A DNA stretch of 64,000 nucleotides. Origin: Nannocystis bainbridge. GTDB taxonomy: Bacteria > Myxococcota_A > Polyangia > Nannocystales > Nannocystaceae. A model generated the notes under the pieces. It worked only from the letters and a program-made list of their open reading frames with translations. It was not told the origin of the DNA and ran no database searches. The stretch spans positions 1 to 64,000 of the forward strand of contig NZ_JAQNDL010000005.1 in assembly GCF_028368995.1 (NCBI RefSeq), in the 5' to 3' direction. Numbering within the stretch: the stretch's first letter is position 1; each line of letters opens with the position of its first letter. The translations under genes and the position numbers were made by a program. Positions 41,319-51,139 of this stretch are shown here, in pieces.

Positions 41319-43142
41319 ATGACCGACCCGCAGCCGCTGTCTCTCGCGCTCGCGCCCGCCGAGGTGGTCGTCACCTACCGCGAAGGCGGCGTCATGGAGC
41401 TGCGCTCGCCGCAGCCGCTGCAGCCCTACCCGGCCACCCTCGCGGCCGCGCTGCGCCGCTGGGCCGAGGAGGCGCCCGAGCGGGTGCTGCTCGGCGAGCG
41501 CCGTGACGGCCAGCTGTTCGAGCTGACCTACGGGGCCGCGTGGGCCCAGATCCGCCGCCTCGGCGCGGCCCTGCTGGCGCGCGGGCTGTCGGCCGCGCGG
41601 CCGCTGCTCTTGCTGTCCGACAACAGCGTCGACAACGCCCTGCTGCAGCTCGCGGCCATGTACGTCGGCGTGCCCGCGGTCCCGGTCTCGCCGGCCTACA
41701 GCCTGGTCTCGCAGGACCTCGAGAACCTGCGCCACATCGCCGCCCAGGTCGAGCCGGGCCTGGTGTTCGCCGCCGACGGGGCCCGCTTCGCCCGCGCGCT
41801 CGCGGCCGTCGGCGCCCCCGCGGTCGTCGGCCAGGCGCCGGGCGCCGGTCATTCTGTCCTCGAAGACATGCTCTCCGAGACATGTTCCTTGGACCATGCC
41901 GACGCCGCCCACGCCGCCACCGGCCCCGACACCGTCGCCAAGATCCTCTTCACCTCGGGCTCGACCAGCCGGCCCAAGGGCGTCGTCAACACCCAGCGCA
42001 TGCTGTGCTCGAACCAGCAGGCGATCGCCCAGTGCTGGCCGTTCCTGCGCGCGCGCCCGCCGGTGCTGGTCGACTGGCTGCCGTGGCACCACACCTTCGG
42101 CGGCAACCACAACTTCAACATGGCGCTGTTCCACGGCGGCTCGCTCTACCTCGACGAGGGCAAGCCGGCGCCGGGCCTGATCGAGCGCACCGTCGCCAAC
42201 CTGCGCGCCGTCCCGCCGACCCTCTACTTCAACGTCCCGCGCGGCTTCGAGGTCCTGCTGCCGCACCTCGAGCGCGACGCCGAGCTGCGCGAGCGGTTCT
42301 TCTCGCGCCTCGACGTCATCTTCTACGCCGGCGCCGCCCTGCCGCCCAACCTGTGGGCCCGCCTGGTCGCGGTGGCCGAGCAGGCCGGCGCGGCCGGGCG
42401 CGTGCTCATGGCCTCGGCGTGGGGCTCGACCGAGACGTCGCCGCTGGTCACCAGCGTCCACTTCTCGATCGAGCACGCCGGCATCATCGGCCTGCCGGCG
42501 CCCGGCTGCGAGCTCAAGCTGGTCCCGCGCGAGGGCAAGCTCGAGCTGCGGGTGCGCGGGCCCAACGTCACGCCCGGCTACCACCGCGAGCCCGAGCTCA
42601 CCGCCGCCGCCTTCGACGACGAGGGCTACTACTGCATCGGCGACGCCGGCCGCCTCGCCGACCCGACCGACCCGCGGCGCGGCGTGGTGTTCGATGGCCG
42701 CGTCGCCGAGGACTTCAAGCTCACCAGCGGCACGTGGGTCAGCGTCGGCGCCCTGCGGGTCGCCTTCATCGCCGCCGCCGCGCCGGTCGTGCAGGACGTC
42801 GTGATCGCCGGCGAGGGTCGGACCGCCGCCGGTGCGCTGATCTTCCTCAACCCCGACGGCTGCCGCGCGCTCGCCCCGGATGTCCCCGCGGACAGGTACA
42901 CCGACGACCCGCGGATCCGCGCCCACCTGGCCGCCGCGCTGGCCGCCCACAACGCCGCCAACCCGACCGGCAGCCGCCTGCTGGCCGCCGGTGTCGTGCT
43001 CGCCGAGCCGCCCGCGATCGACGCCGGCGAGATCACCGACAAGGGCTACATCAATCAACGCGCGGTCCTCCGCCGCCGCGCCGCCGACGTCGCCCGCCTC
43101 TACGCCAGCCCGCCCGACCCGGCCCGCGTCGACCCGGCCTGA
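41319..43142 (+). CDS. Feruloyl-CoA synthase-like AMP-binding ligase
   Basis: A 607-residue ANL-superfamily enzyme that would activate an aromatic or other carboxylic acid with ATP and CoA. The P-loop motif is LFTSGSTSRPKGVVNT, followed by WLPWHHTFGGNHNFN (typical of feruloyl-CoA synthases), ASAWGSTETSPLV and the hinge region GYYCIGDAGRLADP. The substrate is an inference. The ATG at 41319 is chosen because the upstream 22 codons of the open frame are iteron array. A four-phase array (41850-41901) lies in frame about 17 codons before the P-loop, in a variable segment (HSVLEDMLSETCSLDHADA). No beta-oxidation or aldolase gene is adjacent. Confidence 0.85.
   Translation: MTDPQPLSLALAPAEVVVTYREGGVMELRSPQPLQPYPATLAAALRRWAEEAPERVLLGERRDGQLFELTYGAAWAQIRRLGAALLARGLSAARPLLLLSDNSVDNALLQLAAMYVGVPAVPVSPAYSLVSQDLENLRHIAAQVEPGLVFAADGARFARALAAVGAPAVVGQAPGAGHSVLEDMLSETCSLDHADAAHAATGPDTVAKILFTSGSTSRPKGVVNTQRMLCSNQQAIAQCWPFLRARPPVLVDWLPWHHTFGGNHNFNMALFHGGSLYLDEGKPAPGLIERTVANLRAVPPTLYFNVPRGFEVLLPHLERDAELRERFFSRLDVIFYAGAALPPNLWARLVAVAEQAGAAGRVLMASAWGSTETSPLVTSVHFSIEHAGIIGLPAPGCELKLVPREGKLELRVRGPNVTPGYHREPELTAAAFDDEGYYCIGDAGRLADPTDPRRGVVFDGRVAEDFKLTSGTWVSVGALRVAFIAAAAPVVQDVVIAGEGRTAAGALIFLNPDGCRALAPDVPADRYTDDPRIRAHLAAALAAHNAANPTGSRLLAAGVVLAEPPAIDAGEITDKGYINQRAVLRRRAADVARLYASPPDPARVDPA
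41850..41901. repeat. 14-bp iteron array in frame within ligase gene
   Basis: Phases 41853 (CTG half-unit), 41867, 41881 and 41895 (CATG), all 14 bp apart. The encoded insert sits in a region that is variable in this family. Confidence 0.75.
42876..42899. repeat. 14-bp iteron pair in ligase gene
   Basis: GATG 42879 and CAGG 42893, 14 bp apart, forming the inverted pair TGTCCCCGCGGACA. Confidence 0.5.
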
Positions 43143-43156
43143 TCGCCTGCGCTTCG

Positions 43157-43233
43157 GGACATGTCGCTTCGGACATGTTATCGACACGCTGGCGCTCGGG
43201 CGGGCGAATCAACCTGTCCCGAAGGACATCCTT
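43157..43233. repeat. Two 14-bp iteron pairs after the ligase gene
   Basis: CATG at 43160 and 43174, then CCTG 43213 and CATC 43227; each pair is 14 bp apart, the two pairs are not in phase with one another. Confidence 0.7.
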
Positions 43234-43400
43234 AGTTCTCCGACTCGCGCCCTCCCCTGGCCCCCGAGCGGTCGCGGGTACCGCAGCCCCGAAGGTGCCG
43301 CCCTGCCCTCCGCGCCAGCCGCTGGCGGCTTCGGGTTCGCCGCACTAGCCCGTGCGCGCGCCCGCGTGGTAGCCTGCGGCCCGAAAGCACCGTTTTCGCA

Positions 43401-44753
<1,353 letters not shown>

Positions 44754-44855
44754 CGTCGGCGCGCGATCTCACCGCCGGGCTCGCCGGAGCCGCGTGAGGC
44801 CGATCCGGGCGGCGCGTCGCCGCGGCCGCGCGACCTGCGATGCGTGCGCGATTGC

Positions 44856-44885
44856 TTGACAGGCCCGGGGGGTCCGCACCACGCT
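44856..44885 (+). promoter_or_regulatory. Probable promoter of the pyrophosphatase gene
   Basis: TTGACA (44856-44861), 18 nt, CACGCT (44880-44885), then 7 nt to the ATG at 44893, so the transcript would be nearly leaderless. Confidence 0.45.
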
Positions 44886-44892
44886 CCGCGCG

Positions 44893-45435
44893 ATGCATCC
44901 GTGGCACGACATCTATGTCGACGAAGGCCAGCTCCCCCACGTCCCGGCGGTGATCGAGGTCCCGCAGGGCAGCAAGAACAAGTACGAGGTCGACAAGGAG
45001 ACCGGCTTCCTCCGCCTCGACCGCGTCCTCTTCAGCGCGGTGCACTACCCCGCCAACTACGGCTTCATCCCGCGCACCTACTGCGACGACGGCGACGCGC
45101 TCGACATCCTCGTCCTGCAGCAGAGCCCCGTGCACCCGCTGTGCATCGTCACGGCCCGCCCGATCGGCGTCATGCGCATGCGCGACGACAAGGGCATCGA
45201 CGACAAGATCGTCGCCGTCAGCACCCACGACCCCTGGTTCAACGAGTACACCGACCAGTCGCAGCTGCCGCACCACGTCATGCGCGAGGTCCGGCGCTTC
45301 TTCGAGGACTACAAGATCCTCGAGAACAAGACCGTCGTCATCGACGACATCCTCGGCACCGCCGAGGCCCTCGGCGTCATCCGCGAGGCGTTCGAGCTGT
45401 ACAAGCGGCTGCGCCGCGGCGAGCTCAATAAGTAG
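44893..45435 (+). CDS. ppa: Family I inorganic pyrophosphatase
   Basis: A 180-residue soluble enzyme that hydrolyses pyrophosphate to phosphate in the cytoplasm and drives biosynthetic reactions. Visible motifs are [39 protein letters not shown] with the signature [10 protein letters not shown], and [12 protein letters not shown]. The usual length is 170-180 residues, so it is complete. It has a TTGACA -35 box. A four-phase iteron array begins 7 nt after the TAG stop. Confidence 0.95.
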   Translation: MHPWHDIYVDEGQLPHVPAVIEVPQGSKNKYEVDKETGFLRLDRVLFSAVHYPANYGFIPRTYCDDGDALDILVLQQSPVHPLCIVTARPIGVMRMRDDKGIDDKIVAVSTHDPWFNEYTDQSQLPHHVMREVRRFFEDYKILENKTVVIDDILGTAEALGVIREAFELYKRLRRGELNK

Positions 45436-45442
45436 TCGCGCG

Positions 45443-45494
45443 GGACATGTCCTTCAGGGCATGTCCTCCGGGGCATGTCCCTCGGGACAGCGCT
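45443..45494. repeat. 14-bp palindromic iteron array, 4 units
   Basis: CATG at 45446, 45460 and 45474 and CAGC at 45488, perfect 14-bp period, directly downstream of ppa. Confidence 0.85.
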
Positions 45495-45827
45495 CCGATG
45501 CCCGGCGCGCGCGTGCCATGGCGCGCGAGCAGTCTTGGCCGGCGGCGATTCGCGGCCGGCTGGATCGCACGGCGACATGCGGGGTCCTTGCGGACATCCT
45601 CGATCGGCCCACATCCTGCGCTCGCAGGCTCCACTGGGCCGGTCGAAGAACTGGCGGGCGGACCGCCCGCGCGCTGAGAACTCGCTCGGGCGATGGCTCG
45701 TCGGCGACGAGCGTGCCCTGACCGCGACGGCGAGCTCGGAGGGCCCTCGCGTTTGCGGCCCAGGAAGCAGCATCCTGGAGCTCCGCGTGGGCCTCGCGCC
45801 GACATCGACCCGGCTCTCCGTCTCCGC
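45495..45827. other. Intergenic stretch without a convincing gene
   Basis: Beyond the iteron array no protein-like ORF or RNA gene is recognised up to the TACCGT box of the next gene. Confidence 0.5.
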
Positions 45828-45833
45828 TACCGT
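45828..45833 (+). promoter_or_regulatory. -10-like box TACCGT, 8 nt before TTG
   Basis: TACCGT followed by 8 nt and the TTG at 45842 that opens the EamA gene; this supports the TTG start. Confidence 0.45.
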
Positions 45834-45841
45834 CGCGCCCG

Positions 45842-46795
45842 TTGCCACCCCCCACGGGCCAGGACACCGCCAGGGCCGTCGCCGCGCTGCTCGTCGTGCA
45901 GCTGCTGTTCGGCACCCACTACAGCGCCGCGCGCGAGATCACCGCGTATCTCGATCCGATCGCGTGGACGCTGATCCGTCAGTGCGGCGGCGCCCTCCTG
46001 CTCGTCGGCGCCGCGCTGGTCCTGCGCAAGGCCTGGCCGCGCCGCGGCTGGGGTCTGCTCGCCGTGCTCGGCCTGCTCGGCGTGGTCTTGAACCAGCTGC
46101 TCTTCAACGCCGGCATCCAGCGCTCCACCGCCGTCCACGGCGCGCTGGTCATGGCCACCGTGCCGGCGCAGACGCTCGCGCTCGGGGTCCTGTTCGGCCA
46201 GGAGTCGTTGACCCGGCGCAAGCTCGCCAGCGTCGCGCTCGGGGTCGTCGGCATCGCCGCCCTGTTCGGCGTCGACCAGCTGGCCGTCGGGACAGGTGCC
46301 TGGCTGCGCACCCGCGACGGCGCGCTCGCGGCCCGCTTCAGCGACACCGTGCTCTGCGGCGACCTGCTGATCCTCGGCAACGCCGCCGCCTACTCGCTGT
46401 TCCTCGCCCTCTCCAAGCGCGTGTCCGAGTCGACCGACCCGCTGACCCTCTCGGCCGCGATCTACGCCTGCTCGCTGCCGATGATCGCCGTCGTCGGCCT
46501 GCCCGCCCTCGTCGCCGTCGACCTCGCCGCCGTGCCGGGCCACGTGTGGCTGCTCGGCGCGCTCGTCATCGTCGGCCCGACCGCCGTCGCCTACATCCTC
46601 AGCCTCTACGCCCTGCGCCGCCTGCCGACCTCGCTGGTCGGGCTGTTCATCAACGTCCAGTTCATCATCGCCGCCGCCACCGCCGCGCTGTGGCACGGCG
46701 AGCGCCTCGACGACCGCACGGTGCTCGCCGCCGCCGCGGTGCTGCTCGGGCTGTCGCTGCGGTTCGTGCCCGAGCGCGGCGCGCCACCGAGCTGA
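45842..46795 (+). CDS. EamA/DMT-family transporter
   Basis: A 317-residue inner-membrane protein with about ten hydrophobic helices in two EamA repeats (first about residues 10-140, second about 165-305). Typical landmarks are GTHYSAAREITAYLDPIAW in the first helix pair and SLYALRRLPTSLVG in the second repeat. Members of this drug/metabolite family export amino acids, purines or other metabolites; the substrate cannot be told. TTG is the start because a TACCGT box lies 8 nt before it. The two repeats are separated by a loop with a half iteron unit (CAGG at 46293). Two iteron arrays follow the stop. Confidence 0.88.
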   Translation: MPPPTGQDTARAVAALLVVQLLFGTHYSAAREITAYLDPIAWTLIRQCGGALLLVGAALVLRKAWPRRGWGLLAVLGLLGVVLNQLLFNAGIQRSTAVHGALVMATVPAQTLALGVLFGQESLTRRKLASVALGVVGIAALFGVDQLAVGTGAWLRTRDGALAARFSDTVLCGDLLILGNAAAYSLFLALSKRVSESTDPLTLSAAIYACSLPMIAVVGLPALVAVDLAAVPGHVWLLGALVIVGPTAVAYILSLYALRRLPTSLVGLFINVQFIIAAATAALWHGERLDDRTVLAAAAVLLGLSLRFVPERGAPPS

Positions 46796-46801
46796 ACCTC
46801 G

Positions 46802-46953
46802 GGACATGCCCCTCGGCGCATGTTCCCCCGGACATGTGCGCGAGCGCGCTCCGGCCGGCTCGCGCTCGCCGCCGGCGCGGATCTCCAGGACATGCCCCTC
46901 AGGACATGCCCGTGCGGACATGCCGCAGAGAGCATGTCCCGAGAGTCATCCCG
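46802..46953. repeat. Two 14-bp palindromic iteron arrays (3 and 5 units)
   Basis: First array: CATG at 46805, 46819 and 46833. Second array: 46891, 46905, 46919, 46933 and CATC at 46947. Each is strictly 14-bp phased, but the two are 58 bp apart and out of phase by 2 bp. Confidence 0.85.
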
Positions 46954-46989
46954 CGCGGCGCCGCGCCTCGTGGCGCGAAATTGGACGGA

Positions 46990-47017
46990 GCGGCCCGGGC
47001 ACCATTGCCCGGGCCGC
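46990..47017. terminator. Perfect 12-bp stem hairpin
   Basis: Arms GCGGCCCGGGCA (46990-47001) and TGCCCGGGCCGC (47006-47017) with a CCAT loop. An outer inverted repeat (TTGGACG 46981-46987, CGTCCAA 47032-47038) nests it. It lies 38 nt beyond the stop of the minus-strand ORF and could terminate either neighbour. Confidence 0.7.
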
Positions 47018-47054
47018 CCTTGGTTGCGCCTCGTCCAAAAACTTGTGGGCTCGC

Positions 47055-47579
47055 TCAGGGCGTGGCGTCGGTCACCAGCTCGGCGAGGACCCGCGACGGA
47101 CGCGGGCGGGCCGGGTGGACGCGATCGCGCACGCCCGAGCGGGCGGCGTTGCGGCGAGCTGCCCAGGGGGTCAGGTCGGGGTTGCCGGCACCGGCCTCGC
47201 GCGGCGGCGTGACGGGGCGGGCCACGGCGGGGCTATGGGCCAGCCCTGGCGTCTCGGCGACGGGGCGGCCGCTCCAGCCCTTGCGCTTGCCCTTGCGGCC
47301 GGAACCGGCAGCGGGCTCGGCCTTGGCGGCGGCCACGGTGAGGCGGTCGTTGCGGCGGGCCAGGTACTTGGCGACCGCGATCGAGCGATGGCATTCGCCG
47401 AGGGGGGCGGCGTGCCGCTGGCGGGGGAAGTTGCGGACCCCGGGTCGGCCGGAGGGAGGAGCGGCACCGAGCGTGTTGCTCGGGCCAGCGAGCGAGCGGA
47501 GAGCCTGAGGGGCCCGCGCAGTGTTGCCCAAGATCTTGGGGGGGCAGCGGCGGCTTCTCGTTCGCATCGGCTGTTTCAT
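47055..47579 (-). CDS. Basic protein of unknown function, 174 aa
   Basis: The protein is rich in Arg, Lys, Ala and Pro (predicted strongly basic), with a central KAEPAAGSGRKGKRKGWSG segment and LGECHRSIAVAKYLARRND. No domain, signal peptide or membrane segment is seen; a nucleic-acid-binding role is possible from composition alone. Supporting context: an ATG with a TATAGT-like box about 60 nt upstream on the minus strand (near 47637-47642) and a strong hairpin just downstream. It may still be a chance ORF. Confidence 0.45.
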   Translation of the reverse strand: MKQPMRTRSRRCPPKILGNTARAPQALRSLAGPSNTLGAAPPSGRPGVRNFPRQRHAAPLGECHRSIAVAKYLARRNDRLTVAAAKAEPAAGSGRKGKRKGWSGRPVAETPGLAHSPAVARPVTPPREAGAGNPDLTPWAARRNAARSGVRDRVHPARPRPSRVLAELVTDATP

Positions 47580-47964
47580 GGGGCAGCTTCCACGCGGACG
47601 CTCGCGGTCGATTCCGCGAGCGGCTGTACGGCCGGACTATATGCACACTGGTTCGCTTTCGGTACCCGGAAAGCACAGGGCGCCGTCGACCCCGCCGAGG
47701 CCGACCACCAGACCCGGCGACAGGCCCGGCGCGGGGTGGACAGCGAGGCCGCATGATGCGCGCTAGCGTGCCGTGGAGGCACGAATTCGCCACAATTGGA
47801 TCTGTGGATAAATCTGCCAGCAGAGATCGGTTTCGTCCTTCGGACAACTGTCACATTGTAGTTTTTGTAAGGGGCAACACAATCACGGCAACAGCAGCCG
47901 GCGCGCCTGCGCTCGTCGCCCCGCTACGTGCAACGGCTCACGGTGGATCACTCCCTCCTCCGGA
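47580..47964. other. Relatively AT-rich intergenic region with one DnaA-box-like site
   Basis: This gap is visibly lower in GC than its surroundings between about 47790 and 47885. It contains TGTGGATAA (47803-47811), the complement of the perfect DnaA box TTATCCACA, and a degenerate iteron unit (GGACAACTG near 47842). No gene is recognised. Confidence 0.5.
47803..47811 (-). promoter_or_regulatory. DnaA-box-like 9-mer
   Basis: The minus strand reads TTATCCACA, an exact match to the DnaA-box consensus, in an AT-rich gap. Only one copy is seen, and no dnaA or dnaN gene is near, so it may be chance or a regulatory DnaA site. Confidence 0.35.
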
Positions 47965-49263
47965 TCACCGACGTGATGTCGCGGGCCGCGGGGCCTCCGC
48001 CAATGCGAGCGAGAACTCGAGCTCGGACCGCGAGACCGCGGCGGTGACGACCCGCGCCCGGTAGTCGACGCCGAGCATGTCGAACTCGATCGCGCCGGCG
48101 ACCGACTCGCTGAGGGCGAAGGTCTGCCGGCCGAGACCGGAGAACCACACCGCCGCGCGCACCCGCAGCGCGCCCGTGACCTCCTCGAGCGTGCCGTCGG
48201 CGACCTCCACCGCCAGGTCACCGCCGCGCTCGGCGGCGGCCTTCGGCGTGCCGCCGAAGCTGAGGCGGGCGCAGGTGCCCTCGGTGCTCCACGCGTGGAC
48301 CTTGAGCGGCCGCTCGCCGGCCCGCCAGTCGACGCCCGCGAGCAGCTCGCCGCGCGGGTCGGGGGCGCCGTCGCGGTTGTAGCGCGCCGGGATCTGGCCG
48401 CTCGCCATGGCCCGGTTGGCCAGCGCGGCCGCCACCCCGCCCGACATGCGCAGACCGACCAGGCGGGCGTCGCTGCCCGGCGGGCGAGCTGTCCCCGGGG
48501 ACAGGGCCTCCGCCGGCAGCGCGGCGTGGGCCCACAGCTCGAGGTCGGTCGCCCCGCTCTTCAGCTCGATCTTCGTCAACGGGACGTCGCCGAGGTCGAT
48601 CTCGAGGTCGACGAGGTCGTCTGTCCCTTGGAGCAGGTTGTCGCGGATCTGCGGCCAGCGCCCGCCGACCAGCTCGCGCAGGAAGGTCTCGGCCAGCGCC
48701 TCGACCTGCTCGCGCCCGACCAGCGCGCGCGCGGCCCCGGGCACCAGCGACAGCAAGAACTCGGCGAACCGCTTGCGCTCGGCCGGCGGCAGGCTCGGCC
48801 TCACTTCGCGGAGGTCGGCGGCGCCGAGGCGCAGGCGCACGCTGCCGGCGGCCGGATCGAGGCGCGGCGCGACCACGGCGTCGAGCTCGAGCGCGGTGAC
48901 GGGCTTGCCCTGACTGAGGAGGGCCACGCTCACGCGCGCGCCGACGCTGCCGGCCGGGGCCGGGCGAAAGGCGACGCTGCGGATCGTCACCGCGAGCGCG
49001 CCGAGATCGACCGGGCCGAGGTCGGGCAGCGGCAACCGCACCTGCGGCAGGCTGGCCAGCGAGCGCTGCACGCTCTGGCTCAGCGTCGCGTACGGCACCG
49101 CCAGGGCCAGGTGGGGGCCGGGCGCGGCGGCGCGGCGCGTGAAGGCCTCGCGGTCGGCTCGCACCTTGCTGCACACCGAGCTGGCGCAGCCGGGCGTCGT
49201 CAGCAGCAGCGGGATCAGCGGGGCGAGGACGAGGAGGACGCCGGGGGCGGGACGAGGGCGCAT
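47965..49263 (-). CDS. Lipoprotein of unknown function
   Basis: A 432-residue protein with a lipoprotein signal (PLLLTTPGCASS, cleavage before C26). The mature part is beta-rich with repeated amphipathic strands (VRLPLPDLGPVDLGALAVTI; KIELKSGATDLELWAHAAL), resembling lipid-binding BPI/DUF4403-like folds, but no motif is decisive. The ATG at 49263 has a TAGACT box 8 nt upstream, divergent from the first KtrB gene with 14 bp between the two -10 boxes. Iteron pairs lie in frame at 48485-48508 and 48617-48640. Confidence 0.7.
   Translation of the reverse strand: MRPRPAPGVLLVLAPLIPLLLTTPGCASSVCSKVRADREAFTRRAAAPGPHLALAVPYATLSQSVQRSLASLPQVRLPLPDLGPVDLGALAVTIRSVAFRPAPAGSVGARVSVALLSQGKPVTALELDAVVAPRLDPAAGSVRLRLGAADLREVRPSLPPAERKRFAEFLLSLVPGAARALVGREQVEALAETFLRELVGGRWPQIRDNLLQGTDDLVDLEIDLGDVPLTKIELKSGATDLELWAHAALPAEALSPGTARPPGSDARLVGLRMSGGVAAALANRAMASGQIPARYNRDGAPDPRGELLAGVDWRAGERPLKVHAWSTEGTCARLSFGGTPKAAAERGGDLAVEVADGTLEEVTGALRVRAAVWFSGLGRQTFALSESVAGAIEFDMLGVDYRARVVTAAVSRSELEFSLALAEAPRPATSRR
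48485..48508. repeat. 14-bp iteron pair in lipoprotein gene
   Basis: CTGTCCCCGGGGACAG (48489-48504) is a perfect 16-bp palindrome made of two half-units in 14-bp phase (48488/48502). Confidence 0.6.
48617..48640. repeat. 14-bp iteron pair in lipoprotein gene
   Basis: CTG half-unit (phase 48620) and CAGG at 48634, 14 bp apart. Confidence 0.5.
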
Positions 49264-49271
49264 GTGGCCCC

Positions 49272-49277
49272 AGTCTA
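49272..49277 (-). promoter_or_regulatory. -10-like box TAGACT, 8 nt before ATG
   Basis: Minus-strand TAGACT, 8 nt from the lipoprotein ATG at 49263; divergent from the TATAGT at 49292. Confidence 0.5.
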
Positions 49278-49291
49278 GCGGGCCCGGCGGT

Positions 49292-49297
49292 TATAGT
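49292..49297 (+). promoter_or_regulatory. -10-like box TATAGT, 6 nt before GTG
   Basis: TATAGT followed by GGCGGC and the GTG at 49304. The next paralogous gene has the same TATAGT and the same 6-nt spacing, so the arrangement is conserved. Confidence 0.6.
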
Positions 49298-49303
49298 GGC
49301 GGC

Positions 49304-51052
49304 GTGTCGCTCGGCAGCGTCCTCGTCCTCCTCGTCGCGCTCGGCGTCGTGGCCCTCGACCTCGCCGTCACCTCGTCCTGGACCGGCCTCGTCATCGTGT
49401 TCGGCATGGCCGCCGTGACCCTCGCGGTCGCGGAGGAGGTCCGGCAGATGATCTTCGCCCGCCGCGAGGGCGCCGGCATGGACGGCGTGCTGTGGTTCGA
49501 GGTCGCGCTGCTGCTGGCCCTGCTCGGCTTCCTGCTCGCGCGGACCTTCGCCCTCACCGGCCAGTTCGGCGGCACCCTCGAGGCCAGCGGGATCGCGGCC
49601 CTCGAGACCTACGACCTCGTGTTCGCCAGCCTGGCCGCGGTCGCCGGCGGCCTGGTCATCGCCCCCGAGCGCACGGGACATGTCCTCCTGAACATGTCCC
49701 AGCGGCCAGCCATGATGCTGATCGGCAGCTTCGCGGCGATGATCCTGATCGGCAGCCTGCTCCTCACCCTGCCGCTGTCGCTGACCCAGGCCGCCCACAC
49801 CTCGTACGTCGACTCGCTGTTCACCATGGCCAGCGCCGTGTGCGTCACCGGCCTGACCGTCAACGACGTGCCGACCGTCTACACCGCCTTCGGTCAGGGC
49901 GTCATCCTCGCCGGCATCCAGCTCGGCGGCGTCGGCATCATGACCATCGCCGCCCTCGCGCTGGCGTTCAGCCATAACAGCTCGCTCCAGAGCCAGCTGC
50001 GCTACGCCGCCATGCTCGACGCCCGCACCGTCACCGACCTGCGCAAGATCGTCGTCGGCATCCTCGCCGGCACCTTCGTCGTCGAGGCCATCGGCGCGCT
50101 GCTGCTGTGGTCCCTCCTGCTCGGCGACCCGCGCCTCGGCGAGCACTCGGCGCTGTGGATGGCCGTGTTCCACGCGGTCTCGGCCTTCTGCAACGCCGGC
50201 TTCTCGCTGTTCCCCGCCAGCCTCACCGGGTTCGCCGGCGAGTTCGGGGTCCAGACCGTGATCATGGGCCTCATCATCCTGGGCGGCCTCGGCTTCCCGG
50301 TCATGGTCGAGCTGGTGCGCCACGGCTGGCGCCGCCTCGTCCGCCTGGTGAAGCGCTCCGCGCCGGCGCCCGCCCGCCTGTCCCTGACCACCCGCGTGGT
50401 CCTCTCGACCAGCCTCCTCCTGATCGTCGCCGGCACCGTCGTCATCTACGCGCTCGAGTTCTCGCACGCGCTGGTGCCGGCCAGCGAGCAGGGCTTCGGC
50501 CGCCGCTTCATGGCCGCGCTGTTCGCCTCGGTCAACACCCGCACCGCCGGCTTCAACTCCTACGACATGGCCGGCCTGCGCGACGCGACGATCCTCGTCA
50601 CCTGCGCGCTGATGTTCATCGGTGGTTCGCCGGCGTCGACCGCCGGCGGCATCAAGACCACCACCTTCGCCACCATCGTCGCCACCCTGCGCGCGGAGCT
50701 GCGCGGCCGCGAGCCCGAGCTCGGCGGTCGCGCCCTCGCCCCCGAGGTCGTGCGCAAGGCCACCGCCGTGCTGGTGATGATGGGCGGCCTCGCCCTGACC
50801 ATCATCCTCCTGCTGGCCCTCACCGAGCGGCAGCCGTTCCTCAAGCTGTGCCTCGAGGCCGTCTCGGCGCTCGCCACCGTCGGCCTCTCGACCGGCATCA
50901 CCGGCTCGCTGACCGTCGCCGGCAAGCTGATCGTGTCGGCCGCGATGTTCCTCGGCCGCGTCGGCCCCTTCACGATCGCCCTCGCCGTGGGCGAGAGCGC
51001 GGCCAGCCAACCCCGCTACCGCCTCGCCCGCGAGGATCTCCCGGTCGGCTGA
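49304..51052 (+). CDS. KtrB/TrkH-family potassium transporter, copy 1
   Basis: A 582-residue inner-membrane protein that would carry K+ (possibly with Na+). After three extra N-terminal helices come four M1-P-M2 repeats with recognisable filters: SAVCVTGLTVND, SAFCNAGFSLFP, NTRTAGFNSYD and ATVGLSTGITGS, each with the key Gly. The second membrane unit is preceded by an iteron-encoded loop (TGHVLLNMSQRPA). The GTG is set by the TATAGT box 6 nt upstream; the longer upstream frame would overlap the divergent lipoprotein gene. A second copy of the same length follows 87 nt later, and the RCK_N subunit gene after that. Confidence 0.92.
   Translation: MSLGSVLVLLVALGVVALDLAVTSSWTGLVIVFGMAAVTLAVAEEVRQMIFARREGAGMDGVLWFEVALLLALLGFLLARTFALTGQFGGTLEASGIAALETYDLVFASLAAVAGGLVIAPERTGHVLLNMSQRPAMMLIGSFAAMILIGSLLLTLPLSLTQAAHTSYVDSLFTMASAVCVTGLTVNDVPTVYTAFGQGVILAGIQLGGVGIMTIAALALAFSHNSSLQSQLRYAAMLDARTVTDLRKIVVGILAGTFVVEAIGALLLWSLLLGDPRLGEHSALWMAVFHAVSAFCNAGFSLFPASLTGFAGEFGVQTVIMGLIILGGLGFPVMVELVRHGWRRLVRLVKRSAPAPARLSLTTRVVLSTSLLLIVAGTVVIYALEFSHALVPASEQGFGRRFMAALFASVNTRTAGFNSYDMAGLRDATILVTCALMFIGGSPASTAGGIKTTTFATIVATLRAELRGREPELGGRALAPEVVRKATAVLVMMGGLALTIILLLALTERQPFLKLCLEAVSALATVGLSTGITGSLTVAGKLIVSAAMFLGRVGPFTIALAVGESAASQPRYRLAREDLPVG
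49676..49713. repeat. 14-bp iterons in KtrB copy 1
   Basis: CATG 49679 and 49693 and CAGC 49707, 14 bp apart, in frame in a cytoplasmic loop. The same position is occupied in the paralogue (51512-51549). Confidence 0.7.
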
Positions 51053-51127
51053 CCCGGGCCTGCCCGTGCACCTCGCTGCGCGCCGCGGCGCCCCGCAACA
51101 GCGCAGCCCGCGAGGCCACGCGGCCGG

Positions 51128-51133
51128 TATAGT
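51128..51133 (+). promoter_or_regulatory. -10-like box TATAGT, 6 nt before GTG
   Basis: TATAGT, spacer GGTGGC and GTG at 51140, matching the first copy. Copy 2 therefore appears to have its own promoter. Confidence 0.6.
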
Positions 51134-51139
51134 GGTGGC

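Noticed and set aside
47580..47964. Chromosomal replication origin
   Set aside because: Only one DnaA box and no dnaA, dnaN, gidA or parAB neighbours; not enough support.
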